Source of the DNA: Thermohalobaculum sp035513135 | GTDB lineage: Bacteria > Pseudomonadota > Alphaproteobacteria > Rhodobacterales > Rhodobacteraceae | Direction: 5' to 3' | NCBI GenBank assembly: GCA_035513135.1 | Contig: DATKCQ010000038.1 | Span: 1-28,656, forward strand | Length of the DNA: 28,656 bases | Shown here: in pieces, positions 22,527 to 28,656 of the stretch | Numbering within the stretch: position 1 is the first letter of the stretch | How the letters are laid out: every line of letters starts with the position of its first letter | Notes under the pieces: model-generated | The model's database searches: none | Told to the model about the DNA's origin: nothing | Seen by the model: only the letters and a program-made list of their open reading frames with translations | Program-made: the position numbers and the translations under genes

Positions 22527-23708
22527 ATGGCACTGGACATGGACGACATGACGATCCGGGCCTGGCGGCGCGAGAACGGCCGCGTGGGCGTGCGCAACCA
22601 CGTGGTGATCCTGCCGGTGGACGACATCTCGAACGCCGCCGCCGAGGCGGTGGCGAGCCACGTCCAGGGCACCATGGCGCTGCCGCACGCCTACGGCCGG
22701 CTGCAGTTCGGCGCCGATCTCGACCTGCATTTCCGCACCATGATCGGCACCGGCTCGAACCCCAACGTCGCCGCGGTGGTGGTGATCGGCATCGAGCCCG
22801 AGTGGACCAGGGTGATCGTCGACGGCATCGCCGCCACGGGCAAGCCCGTCGAGGGCTTCTGGATCGAGCAGAAGGGCGACTTCGAGACCGTCAGGCAGGC
22901 CTCGTGGCGCGCCAAGGAGTTCGTGCACTGGGCCACCGAGCTCGCCACCGAGGAGTGCCCGCTCGGCGATCTGTGGGTCTCGACCAAGTGCGGCGAATCC
23001 GACACCACCACGGGGCTCGGCTCGTGCCCCACGGTCGGCAACATGTACGACAAGCTGCTGCCCCGGGGCATCTACGGCTGCTTTGGCGAGACCTCGGAGA
23101 TCACCGGGGCCGAGCACATCTGCAAGGCCCGCGCCGCCACGCCCGAGGCGGCCGAGAAGTTCATGGCGACCTTCGAAGCCTACCAGACGCAAGTGATCGA
23201 GGCGCACAAGACCTCCGATCTGTCCGACAGCCAGCCGACCAAGGGCAACATCCTGGGCGGGCTCACGACCATCGAGGAGAAGGCGCTGGGCAATCTCGAG
23301 AAGATCGGCCGGAGCTCGACCTACATCGACGTGCTCGGCCCGGCCGAGGCGCCGGCCAAGGGCCCCGGCCTCTACTACATGGACACCTCCTCGGCGGCGG
23401 CGGAGTGCGTCACCCTGATGGCCGCGGCGGGCTACGCGGTGCACACCTTCCCCACCGGGCAGGGCAACGTGGTGGGCAACCCGATCGTGCCGGTGATCAA
23501 GATCTCCGCCAACCCGCGCACGGTGCGGACGATGGGCGAGCACATCGACCTCGACGTCTCGGGGATTCTCAGGCGCGAGATGACCATCGACGCGGCGGGC
23601 GACGCGCTGATCGAGATGATCCGGCGCACCGCCAACGGCCGGGTGACGGCGGCCGAGGCGCTCGGCCACCGCGAGTTCGTGATGACCAAGCTCTACCGCT
23701 CGGCATGA
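22527..23708 (+). CDS. suyB: (2R)-sulfolactate sulfo-lyase beta subunit
   Basis: SuyB is the large catalytic subunit of sulfolactate sulfo-lyase and belongs to the UxaA/GarD family, which uses iron. The protein has 393 residues. GRVGVRNHVVILPVDDISN near the N-terminus, STKCGESDTTTGLGSCPTVG in the middle and FPTGQGNVVGNPIVPVIKIS near the C-terminus are family motifs. KCGESD carries a conserved cysteine of the active-site region. The sequence style is SuyB rather than altronate dehydratase, which is usually longer and starts with the SAF domain fused. GAGGCGG lies before the ATG. Products pyruvate and sulfite would feed central metabolism and sulfite oxidation or export, the latter not encoded here. 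Confidence 0.9.
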   Translation: MALDMDDMTIRAWRRENGRVGVRNHVVILPVDDISNAAAEAVASHVQGTMALPHAYGRLQFGADLDLHFRTMIGTGSNPNVAAVVVIGIEPEWTRVIVDGIAATGKPVEGFWIEQKGDFETVRQASWRAKEFVHWATELATEECPLGDLWVSTKCGESDTTTGLGSCPTVGNMYDKLLPRGIYGCFGETSEITGAEHICKARAATPEAAEKFMATFEAYQTQVIEAHKTSDLSDSQPTKGNILGGLTTIEEKALGNLEKIGRSSTYIDVLGPAEAPAKGPGLYYMDTSSAAAECVTLMAAAGYAVHTFPTGQGNVVGNPIVPVIKISANPRTVRTMGEHIDLDVSGILRREMTIDAAGDALIEMIRRTANGRVTAAEALGHREFVMTKLYRSA

Positions 23709-23725
23709 GGCGGGCGCCGGGCCAT

Positions 23726-23824
23726 GCCTCCCCCTCGATCCCCCTCCCAGGGGGAGGGGGAGGCGCGGGCGGCGCCGCTCGCGCCCCCCTCTCCCGCTGG
23801 GAGAGGGGCCGGGGGAGAGGCGGG
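23726..23824. repeat. Two strong hairpins in the suyB-slcC gap (palindromic intergenic repeat)
   Basis: CCCCCTCCC (23740-23748) pairs with GGGAGGGGG (23752-23760), and an alternative pairs GCCTCCCCCT (23726-23735) with AGGGGGAGGC (23755-23764). The second hairpin, CCCCTCTCCC (23786-23795) and GGGAGAGGGG (23799-23808), is perfect with loop GCT. In all frames this gives low-complexity Pro/Gly/Arg peptides such as PLSRWERGRG. They are typical of a dispersed repeat family found in many proteobacteria. It separates suyB from slcC by 133 bp and may stabilise the suyAB message or reduce read-through. Confidence 0.65.
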
Positions 23825-23841
23825 GGGACCGGCACGGACCG

Positions 23842-24774
23842 ATGGCCGAGGTGATCGTCACCGAGTTCATGGACCCCGACGGAGTGGCGCGCCTCGGCCG
23901 GCACTTCCGCGTGCATTACGATTCGGGGCTGGTGGACAAGCCGGGCGAGCTGGCGGAACTCCTCCCGGACGCCCGCGCACTGGTAGTGCGCAACCGCACC
24001 CGCGTGACCGCGGCGCTGCTCGACGCCGGCCCCCGGCTGCTCTGCATCGGCCGGCTCGGCGTCGGGCTCGACAACATCGACCTCGATGCCTGCGCGGCGC
24101 GCGGCCTGCCCGTCTACCCGGCCACCGGGGCGAACGTCGTCTCGGTGGCGGAGTACGCGGTGACCATGGCGCTGGTGCTGCTGCGCGACGGGGCCTATGG
24201 CGCCGGCGAGGCGGTGATGGACGGCCACTGGCCGCGCGAACGCCTGGTCGGGCGCGAGGCCGCGGCCAAGGTCTTCGGCGTGGTCGGCTTCGGCGCCATC
24301 GGCCGGGCGGCGGCCGAGCGGGCGGCGGCGATGGGGATGCGCGTGCTGGCGCACGACCCCCATGTGCCCGGGTGCGATCCGGCCTGGGCGCTGGCGGCGC
24401 GGCGCGACCTCGCGGCGCTGCTCGCCGAGGCGGACGCAGTCAGCCTGCACGTGCCGCTGACGCCCGAGACCCGCCACCTGATCGGGCCCGACCGGATCGC
24501 CGCGATGAAGCCGGGCGCGGTGCTGATCAACACCGCGCGCGGCGGCGTGGTCGACGAGGCGGCGCTGGTCGAGGCGCTGCGCGCGGGGCGGCTCGGCGGC
24601 GCGGCGCTCGACGTGTTCGAGACCGAGCCGCTGAACGCCGCTGCCGGGGCGCGCTTCCGCGGCCTCGCGAACCTGATCCTGACGCCGCACATCGCCGGGG
24701 TGACGCGCGAGTGCAACGCGCGCATCGGCGAGATCGTGGCGGACCGGGTGATCGCGCATCTGGAGGGGGCATGA
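23842..24774 (+). CDS. slcC: (S)-sulfolactate dehydrogenase (D-2-hydroxyacid dehydrogenase family)
   Basis: This enzyme probably oxidises (S)-3-sulfolactate to sulfopyruvate with NAD. The 310-residue protein has the two-domain PGDH/formate dehydrogenase fold. VGFGAIGR (148-155) is the NAD-binding loop. The catalytic residues Arg233 (NTARGG), Glu262 (DVFETEP) and His283 (TPHIAG) are all present. Substrate specificity cannot be read from these motifs alone. The call of SlcC over a generic hydroxyacid dehydrogenase depends on the neighbours suyAB and comC, which is the known set for both sulfolactate enantiomers. A GGGGGGA stretch precedes the start. The stop overlaps the comC start as ATGA. Confidence 0.82.
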   Translation: MAEVIVTEFMDPDGVARLGRHFRVHYDSGLVDKPGELAELLPDARALVVRNRTRVTAALLDAGPRLLCIGRLGVGLDNIDLDACAARGLPVYPATGANVVSVAEYAVTMALVLLRDGAYGAGEAVMDGHWPRERLVGREAAAKVFGVVGFGAIGRAAAERAAAMGMRVLAHDPHVPGCDPAWALAARRDLAALLAEADAVSLHVPLTPETRHLIGPDRIAAMKPGAVLINTARGGVVDEAALVEALRAGRLGGAALDVFETEPLNAAAGARFRGLANLILTPHIAGVTRECNARIGEIVADRVIAHLEGA

Positions 24775-25766
24775 GCCGGCTGAGCCCCGAGGCGGCGCGG
24801 GCGCTGATGGCCGAGACGCTCGGGCGCTGCAACACCGCGCCCGCAAACGCCGCAAGCGTGGCCGAGGCGCTGGTCGGGGCCGAGCTGGTGGGCCAGTCGG
24901 GGCACGGGCTGCGCCGCCTGCCGTCCTACGCGGCGCAGGCGGCGTCGGGCAAGGTGGATGGTCATGCGGTGCCGCGGGCCGAGCCGGTGCGGCCGGGCCT
25001 GCTCGCGGTCGATGCGGGCCACGGCTTCGCCTATCCCGCCATCGCGCTCGCCATCGACGCGCTGCCCGCGATGGCGCGGGCGCAGGGGATCGCGGCGGCA
25101 GGCATCCGCCGCTCGCACCATGCCGGGGTGACGGGCCTGTTCGCCGAGGAGCTGGCGCGGCGCGGGCTGGTGGCGCTGGTGCTCGTCAACACGCCCGCGG
25201 CGATCGCGCCCTGGGGGGCGAAGCGCGGGCTCTTCGGCACCAACCCGGTCGCCTTCGCCGCCCCGCTGCCCGGCGCCGAGCCGGTCGTCATCGACCTCTC
25301 GGTCAGCCGGGTGGCGCGCGGGCGCATCATGGCCGCGGCGCAGAAGGGCGAGCCGATCCCGCAGGGCTGGGCGCTCGATGCCGAGGGGCGACCCAGCACC
25401 GACCCGAAGGCGGCGCTCGGCGGCACCATGCTGCCCATGGGCGGCGCCAAGGGCGCGGCGCTGGCGCTGATGGTCGAGGTGCTGGCGGCGGGGCTGACGG
25501 GGGCGAATTACGGCTGGCAGGCCTCCTCGTTTTTTGACGCCGACGGGCCGCCGCCGGGGACCGGGCAGTTCCTCATGGCGCTCGACCCCGAGGCGATGCA
25601 CGCCGGCGCGCTCGAGCGCATCGCCACGCTCGCCGCGGCGGTCGAGGGCGAGGCGGACGCCCGGCTGCCGGGCCGGCGCCGGCAGGCGCTGCGCGCCCGG
25701 CTCACCGCCGAGGGCATCCCGCTCGACCCGGAGCTGGCGCGCCAGATCGCGGCGCTCGGACGCTGA
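24771..25766 (+). CDS. comC: (R)-sulfolactate dehydrogenase (malate/L-lactate dehydrogenase family)
   Basis: ComC probably reduces sulfopyruvate to (R)-3-sulfolactate with NAD(P)H, giving the substrate of SuyAB. In archaea related enzymes serve coenzyme M synthesis. The 331 residues match the LDH2/MDH2 family, which is unrelated to classical Rossmann lactate dehydrogenases. GQSGHGLRRLPSY (41-53, with His45), RRSHHAGVTG (113-122, with His116 and His117), NTPAAIAPWGAK and GTNPVAFAAP are family motifs; MGGAKGAALALMVEVLAAGLTG completes the binding site. GGAGG sits before the ATG, and the start overlaps the slcC stop. No gene follows on this strand except a GNAT remnant. Confidence 0.84.
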   Translation: MSRLSPEAARALMAETLGRCNTAPANAASVAEALVGAELVGQSGHGLRRLPSYAAQAASGKVDGHAVPRAEPVRPGLLAVDAGHGFAYPAIALAIDALPAMARAQGIAAAGIRRSHHAGVTGLFAEELARRGLVALVLVNTPAAIAPWGAKRGLFGTNPVAFAAPLPGAEPVVIDLSVSRVARGRIMAAAQKGEPIPQGWALDAEGRPSTDPKAALGGTMLPMGGAKGAALALMVEVLAAGLTGANYGWQASSFFDADGPPPGTGQFLMALDPEAMHAGALERIATLAAAVEGEADARLPGRRRQALRARLTAEGIPLDPELARQIAALGR

Positions 25767-25810
25767 GGCCGCCGGGTGGCGGCGCCGCGTTTCACGCGTG
25801 AACAGGTAGT

Positions 25811-25845
25811 CAAGTGATTGATATCACAATGATATCAATCACTTG
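25811..25845. promoter_or_regulatory. 35-bp inverted repeat with two TGATATCA boxes, operator-like
   Basis: Perfect 16-bp arms, CAAGTGATTGATATCA (25811-25826) and TGATATCAATCACTTG (25830-25845), surround CAA. The palindromic 8-mer TGATATCA occurs twice (25819-25826 and 25830-25837), 11 bp apart or one helical turn, as expected for two stacked repressor dimers. The left half also reads AGTGA-N6-TCACA, close to the CRP-type pattern. As RNA it would be a 16-bp hairpin, but no T-run follows on either strand. No regulator gene lies beside it. Confidence 0.6.
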
Positions 25846-25950
25846 GATTATTCCACAAGGCCGCGTCCGGCGGGCAGGCGCATCGGCTGCGGCGATCCGC
25901 CGGCACGGTGGCGGGAGGCATTTGGTTGACTCACACAAGTATTTATCTGC

Positions 25951-26100
25951 GGCGACCGCTCGGTGACGCTGTGGACCAACGACGTGCTGGTTTCGGCGCG
26001 GCGCATCTACGAGGCGCGGGGCTTCCGGCTGGTGCGCGAGGAGCCGCACCGCTCCTTCGGCAAGGACCTGGTCGGGCAGTACTGGGAGCTGACGCTCTGA
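25951..26100 (+). pseudogene. C-terminal remnant of a GNAT acetyltransferase
   Basis: The frame ending at 26100 reads GDRSVTLWTNDVLVSARRIY and continues with EARGFRLVREEPHRSFGKDL and VGQYWELTL. This is the characteristic C-terminus of GNAT N-acetyltransferases, including those fused to a MarR-type regulator. The frame is closed by a TGA at 25927-25929 and has no ATG, so at least the first two thirds of the domain, with the acetyl-CoA-binding motif, are missing. About 50 codons remain. The likely break is between 25930 and 25951, where composition switches from AT-rich to GC-rich. A GTG at 25963 could start a short peptide, but without function I can name. Confidence 0.75.
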
Positions 26101-26115
26101 GGCGCGGCCGCGCGG

Positions 26116-26511
26116 TCAGCCCTTCTCGACGTCGCGGCGGACCCGCGCGTCGCTCAGCATGCGGCGGGTCTCGTCCATGCGGTCGAACGTGTCGTCGAGA
26201 CGGAAGCGCAGCTCGGGCGAGAATTTCAGCCGCACCTCGCGGTTGACCCGGCGGCGCAATGCGGACTTCGCGTGCTCGAGGCCGGCGAGCACCCGCTCGG
26301 CCTCGTGGCCGCCCAGCGGCATGACGTAGACGGTGGCCACCTTGAGGTCGGGCGAGCAGCGCACCTCGCCGACCGTCACCGAGATGCCCTCGAGCATGGG
26401 CTCGTGGTGCTCGCCGCGCATCAGCGCGTCCGCCAGCACGCGGCGGATCAGCTCGCCGACGCGCAGCTGGCGCTGGCTGGGGCCGGCGGGATCGTCGTGT
26501 CTGCGCGGCAT
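26116..26511 (-). CDS. rbfA: Ribosome-binding factor A
   Basis: RbfA binds the immature 30S subunit and helps process the 5' end of 16S rRNA, especially in the cold. The 131-residue protein has the KH-type fold: RQLRVGELIRRVLADALMRG (14-33), then ISVTVGEVRCSPDLKVATVYVMPLG, FSPELRFRLDDTFDRMD and RRML. The start at 26511 gives the usual short basic lead (MPRRHDDPAGPSQRQLRVGE). It follows infB by 61 nt on the same strand, the classical infB-rbfA order. The next gene usually found (truB) is not here; instead the region is scar-like. Confidence 0.95.
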   Translation of the reverse strand: MPRRHDDPAGPSQRQLRVGELIRRVLADALMRGEHHEPMLEGISVTVGEVRCSPDLKVATVYVMPLGGHEAERVLAGLEHAKSALRRRVNREVRLKFSPELRFRLDDTFDRMDETRRMLSDARVRRDVEKG

Positions 26512-26572
26512 GCAGCCTCTCTCGGCGTGGCCGTGCGGCCTCGCCTCGTCGGACAGGACAGGGGCGCGAAGG

Positions 26573-28656
26573 TCAGAGCGTGCGCTCGACCTCCTCGCGC
26601 TCGAAGATCTCGATCACGTCGCCCTCGCGGATGTCCTCGTAGTTCTCGAAGGCCATGCCGCACTCCTGGCCGGCCTGGACCTCGCGCACCTCGTCCTTGA
26701 AGCGCTTCAAGGTCTTCAGCCTGCCCTCGTGGATCACCACGTCGTCGCGCAGCAGGCGCACGCCGGCGGCGCGCCGGGCGACGCCGTCGGTGACCTCGCA
26801 GCCGGCCACCTTGCCGACGCCCGAGACCTTGAACACCTGCTTGATCGCGGCATGGCCGACGAACTTCTCGCGCACCTCGGGCGAGAGCAGGCCCTCGGCG
26901 GCCTTCTTCACGTCGTCGACCAGGTCGTAGATCACCGAGTAGTAGCGGAACTCCACGCCCTTCTGGTTCGCCGCCTCGCGCGCCGGCGCGTTGGCGCGCA
27001 CGTTGAAGCCGATGATCGGCGCCCGCGAAGCCTCGGCCAGCGTCACGTCCGACTCGGTGATGGCGCCGACGCCCGAGTGCAGCACGCGCACCTGCACCTC
27101 CTCGTTGCCGACCTTCTCGAGCGCCTGCACGATGGCCTCGGTCGAGCCCTGCACGTCGGCCTTGACGAGAACCGGCAGCTCCTTCACGTCGCCCGCCGTC
27201 CTGGCCTGGGCGAGGAGCTGGTCGAGCGTGGCGCGCGCGCCCTTGGCGGCCTGGGCCTCGCGGGCCTTGCGCTGGCGGTACTCGGCGATCTCGCGGGCCC
27301 TGGTCTCGTCCTCGACCACGTTGAGCGTGTCGCCGGCCTCGGGCGTGCCCTGCAGGCCGAGCACCTCGACGGGGACGGACGGTCCGGCCTCGTTGACCCG
27401 GTTGCCCTGGTCGTCGACCAGGGCGCGCACGCGGCCCCACTGCTCGCCGACCACGAAGATGTCGCCCAGGCGCAGCTTGCCGCGCTGCACCAGCACGGTG
27501 GCGACGGGGCCGCGGCCGACGTCGAGCTTCGCCTCGATCACCGCGCCCTCGGCCAGGCGGTCCGGGTTGGCCTTGAGCTCCATCAGCTCGGCCTGCAGCA
27601 CGATGGCCTCGATCAGCGTGTCGAGCCCCTCGCCGGTGATCGCCGAGCACTCGACGGTGAGCACCTCGCCGCCCATCTCCTCGACCACCACCTCGTGCTG
27701 CAAGAGCTCGGTGCGCACCCGCGTCGTGTCGGCGCCGGGGCGGTCGATCTTGTTGATGGCGACGATCATCGGCACGCCGGCGGCGCGGGCGTGGTTGATC
27801 GCCTCGACCGTCTGCGGCATCACGGAGTCGTCCGCCGCCACCACCAGCACCACGATGTCGGTCACATGCGCGCCGCGGGCGCGCATCGAGGTGAAGGCGG
27901 CGTGGCCGGGCGTGTCGAGGAAGGTGATCTTCTGGCCCGACTCGGTGGTGATCTGGTGGGCGCCGATGTGCTGGGTGATGCCGCCCGCCTCGCCCGAGAC
28001 CACGTCGGTCTTCCTGAGCGCGTCGAGCAGCGAGGTCTTGCCGTGGTCGACATGGCCCATGATGGTGACCACGGGGGCGCGCGGCCGGAGGTCCTCCGGC
28101 CGGTCCCCGGCGGTCTCGATCACCGACTCGACGTCCGCCTCGGAGACGCGCACGGCCTTGTGGCCGAACTCGCCGACGATCAGCTCGGCGGTGTCGGCGT
28201 CGATCGATTCGTTCTGCGTCGCCATGAGTCCGTTCTTCATGAGGGCCTTGATCACGTCGGAGACCCGCTCGGCCATGCGGTTGGCGAGCTCCTGCACGGT
28301 GATGGCGTCGGGGATGCGCACGTCGCGCACCACCTTCTCGCGCTCGACCGGGCCGCCCATCATCTTGCGCTTCTCGCGCTCCTGGCGGCGGCGGAAGGCG
28401 GCGAGCGAGCGCTGCCGCCCGCCCTCGTCATCGCCGAGCTTCGAGATGGTCAGCCGGCCGGTGCGGCGGCGCTCCTCCTCGGCCCGCGGGCGCGTCGGGG
28501 CGGCCTTCTTCGGCGCCTTGGCCGGGGCACGGCCGCGGCCGGGCGCCTCCTCGGCCTCCGGCTCGGCGGCGCGGGCGGCCGGGCGTGCGGTGCCGCGGGC
28601 CGCGGGCCGCTCCGGCTCGGGCTCGGCGGCGGGCGCCGCGGCGGCCGCCTCGGCCG
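26573..28656 (-). CDS. infB: Translation initiation factor IF-2 (5' end outside the window)
   Basis: IF-2 is the GTPase that places initiator tRNA on the ribosome. The visible part covers some 694 codons, and the start lies beyond the right edge. From N- to C-terminus it shows an Ala/Pro/Glu/Arg-rich low-complexity region (near 28400-28656) and the conserved TGRLTISKLGDDEGGRQRSL segment. IF2_N follows (VQELANRMAERVSDVIKALM). The GTPase domain has G1 GHVDHGKT, G3 DTPGHA, G4 NKID and SAITGEGLDTL. The beta-barrel and C-terminal fMet-tRNA-binding domains follow, ending in ECGMAFENYEDIREGDVIEI. The ATG near 28363 is internal, because the conserved reading continues upstream of it. Confidence 0.97.
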   Translation of the reverse strand, partial: AEAAAAAPAAEPEPERPAARGTARPAARAAEPEAEEAPGRGRAPAKAPKKAAPTRPRAEEERRRTGRLTISKLGDDEGGRQRSLAAFRRRQEREKRKMMGGPVEREKVVRDVRIPDAITVQELANRMAERVSDVIKALMKNGLMATQNESIDADTAELIVGEFGHKAVRVSEADVESVIETAGDRPEDLRPRAPVVTIMGHVDHGKTSLLDALRKTDVVSGEAGGITQHIGAHQITTESGQKITFLDTPGHAAFTSMRARGAHVTDIVVLVVAADDSVMPQTVEAINHARAAGVPMIVAINKIDRPGADTTRVRTELLQHEVVVEEMGGEVLTVECSAITGEGLDTLIEAIVLQAELMELKANPDRLAEGAVIEAKLDVGRGPVATVLVQRGKLRLGDIFVVGEQWGRVRALVDDQGNRVNEAGPSVPVEVLGLQGTPEAGDTLNVVEDETRAREIAEYRQRKAREAQAAKGARATLDQLLAQARTAGDVKELPVLVKADVQGSTEAIVQALEKVGNEEVQVRVLHSGVGAITESDVTLAEASRAPIIGFNVRANAPAREAANQKGVEFRYYSVIYDLVDDVKKAAEGLLSPEVREKFVGHAAIKQVFKVSGVGKVAGCEVTDGVARRAAGVRLLRDDVVIHEGRLKTLKRFKDEVREVQAGQECGMAFENYEDIREGDVIEIFEREEVERTL

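Larger units (their letters stand above)
25767..26115. other. Scar-like gap between comC and rbfA
   Basis: No intact gene is present. From left to right it holds a 12-bp palindrome TTCACGCGTGAA (25791-25802), a 35-bp inverted repeat (25811-25845), GC-rich DNA without recognisable coding (25846-25915), an AT-rich strip (about 25920-25948) and a 3' acetyltransferase fragment (to 26100). The abrupt changes in composition and the broken gene suggest past insertion or deletion. Confidence 0.6.

Noticed and set aside
22232..23708. Altronate dehydratase split by a frameshift
   Set aside because: The two parts have their own start, ribosome binding site and a 7-nt gap, and adjacent slcC and comC fit the two-subunit SuyAB lyase.
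25791..25802. TTCACGCGTGAA as a parS site
   Set aside because: It resembles the parS core GTTTCACGTGAAAC, but has two extra bases in the centre and lacks one A, which would misplace the half-sites for ParB. No parAB is nearby.
25926..25945. TTGACT and TATTTA as a promoter in the scar region
   Set aside because: The two elements are only 8 bp apart.
1..28656. CRISPR arrays, insertion sequences, prophage genes, rRNA
   Set aside because: No regularly spaced repeats, transposase or integrase motifs, phage proteins or rRNA sequences were found on reading.

Overview
The window is a very GC-rich stretch of chromosome. Gene content and order point to an alphaproteobacterium, probably Rhodobacterales or a close relative. 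The supporting features are the block rnd-kdsD-lptC-lptA-lptB-rpoN-hpf-ptsN, the Hsp20 + DUF1150 pair, the NDUFA9-like gene beside uppP, and gltD/gltB next to mtgA. This placement is inference from synteny and protein style; no search was run.

Layout. (a) 1-310 has no gene I can assign. (b) 311-2996 (+) is a compact run of a DapA-superfamily aldolase/lyase, pyrC and pyrE. (c) 3046-3841 (+) is a heat-shock module: a sigma32-like promoter, a leader that folds like a ROSE RNA thermometer, a class A Hsp20 and a DUF1150 protein. (d) 3943-10751 (-) carries tRNA-Leu(CAG), an RNase D-like exonuclease, kdsD, lptC, lptA, lptB, rpoN, hpf and ptsN, covering Kdo/LPS supply and export, sigma-54, ribosome hibernation and nitrogen-PTS. 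Two good sigma70-like promoters are visible, before the tRNA and before hpf. (e) 10906-12684 holds an NDUFA9-like gene (+) and uppP (-), meeting stop to stop with no gap. (f) 13006-20527 (+) holds gltD, a GFA/CENP-V-type zinc protein, a 64-residue two-TM protein, gltB and mtgA. (g) 20729-25766 (+) is the most accessory-looking part: an AAA+ ATPase of unknown function, then suyA, suyB, slcC and comC. (h) 25767-26115 is a scar-like gap with a 35-bp inverted repeat and the C-terminal remnant of a GNAT acetyltransferase. (i) 26116-28656 (-) holds rbfA and infB, the latter running off the right edge.

How the genes work together. suyAB-slcC-comC form a complete internal route for both enantiomers of 3-sulfolactate. 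SlcC oxidises (S)-sulfolactate to sulfopyruvate, ComC reduces it to (R)-sulfolactate, and SuyAB cleaves that to pyruvate and sulfite. No transporter, regulator or sulfite-handling gene lies in the window. GltB and GltD are the two glutamate synthase subunits, unusually separated by two small genes. KdsD and LptC/A/B connect Kdo synthesis to LPS transport.

The best candidates for something undescribed are the ROSE-like leader with its upstream palindromes, the AAA+ ATPase, the orphan operator-like double palindrome beside the GNAT remnant, and several palindromic intergenic repeats. I see no CRISPR array, intact insertion sequence, prophage or replication origin.
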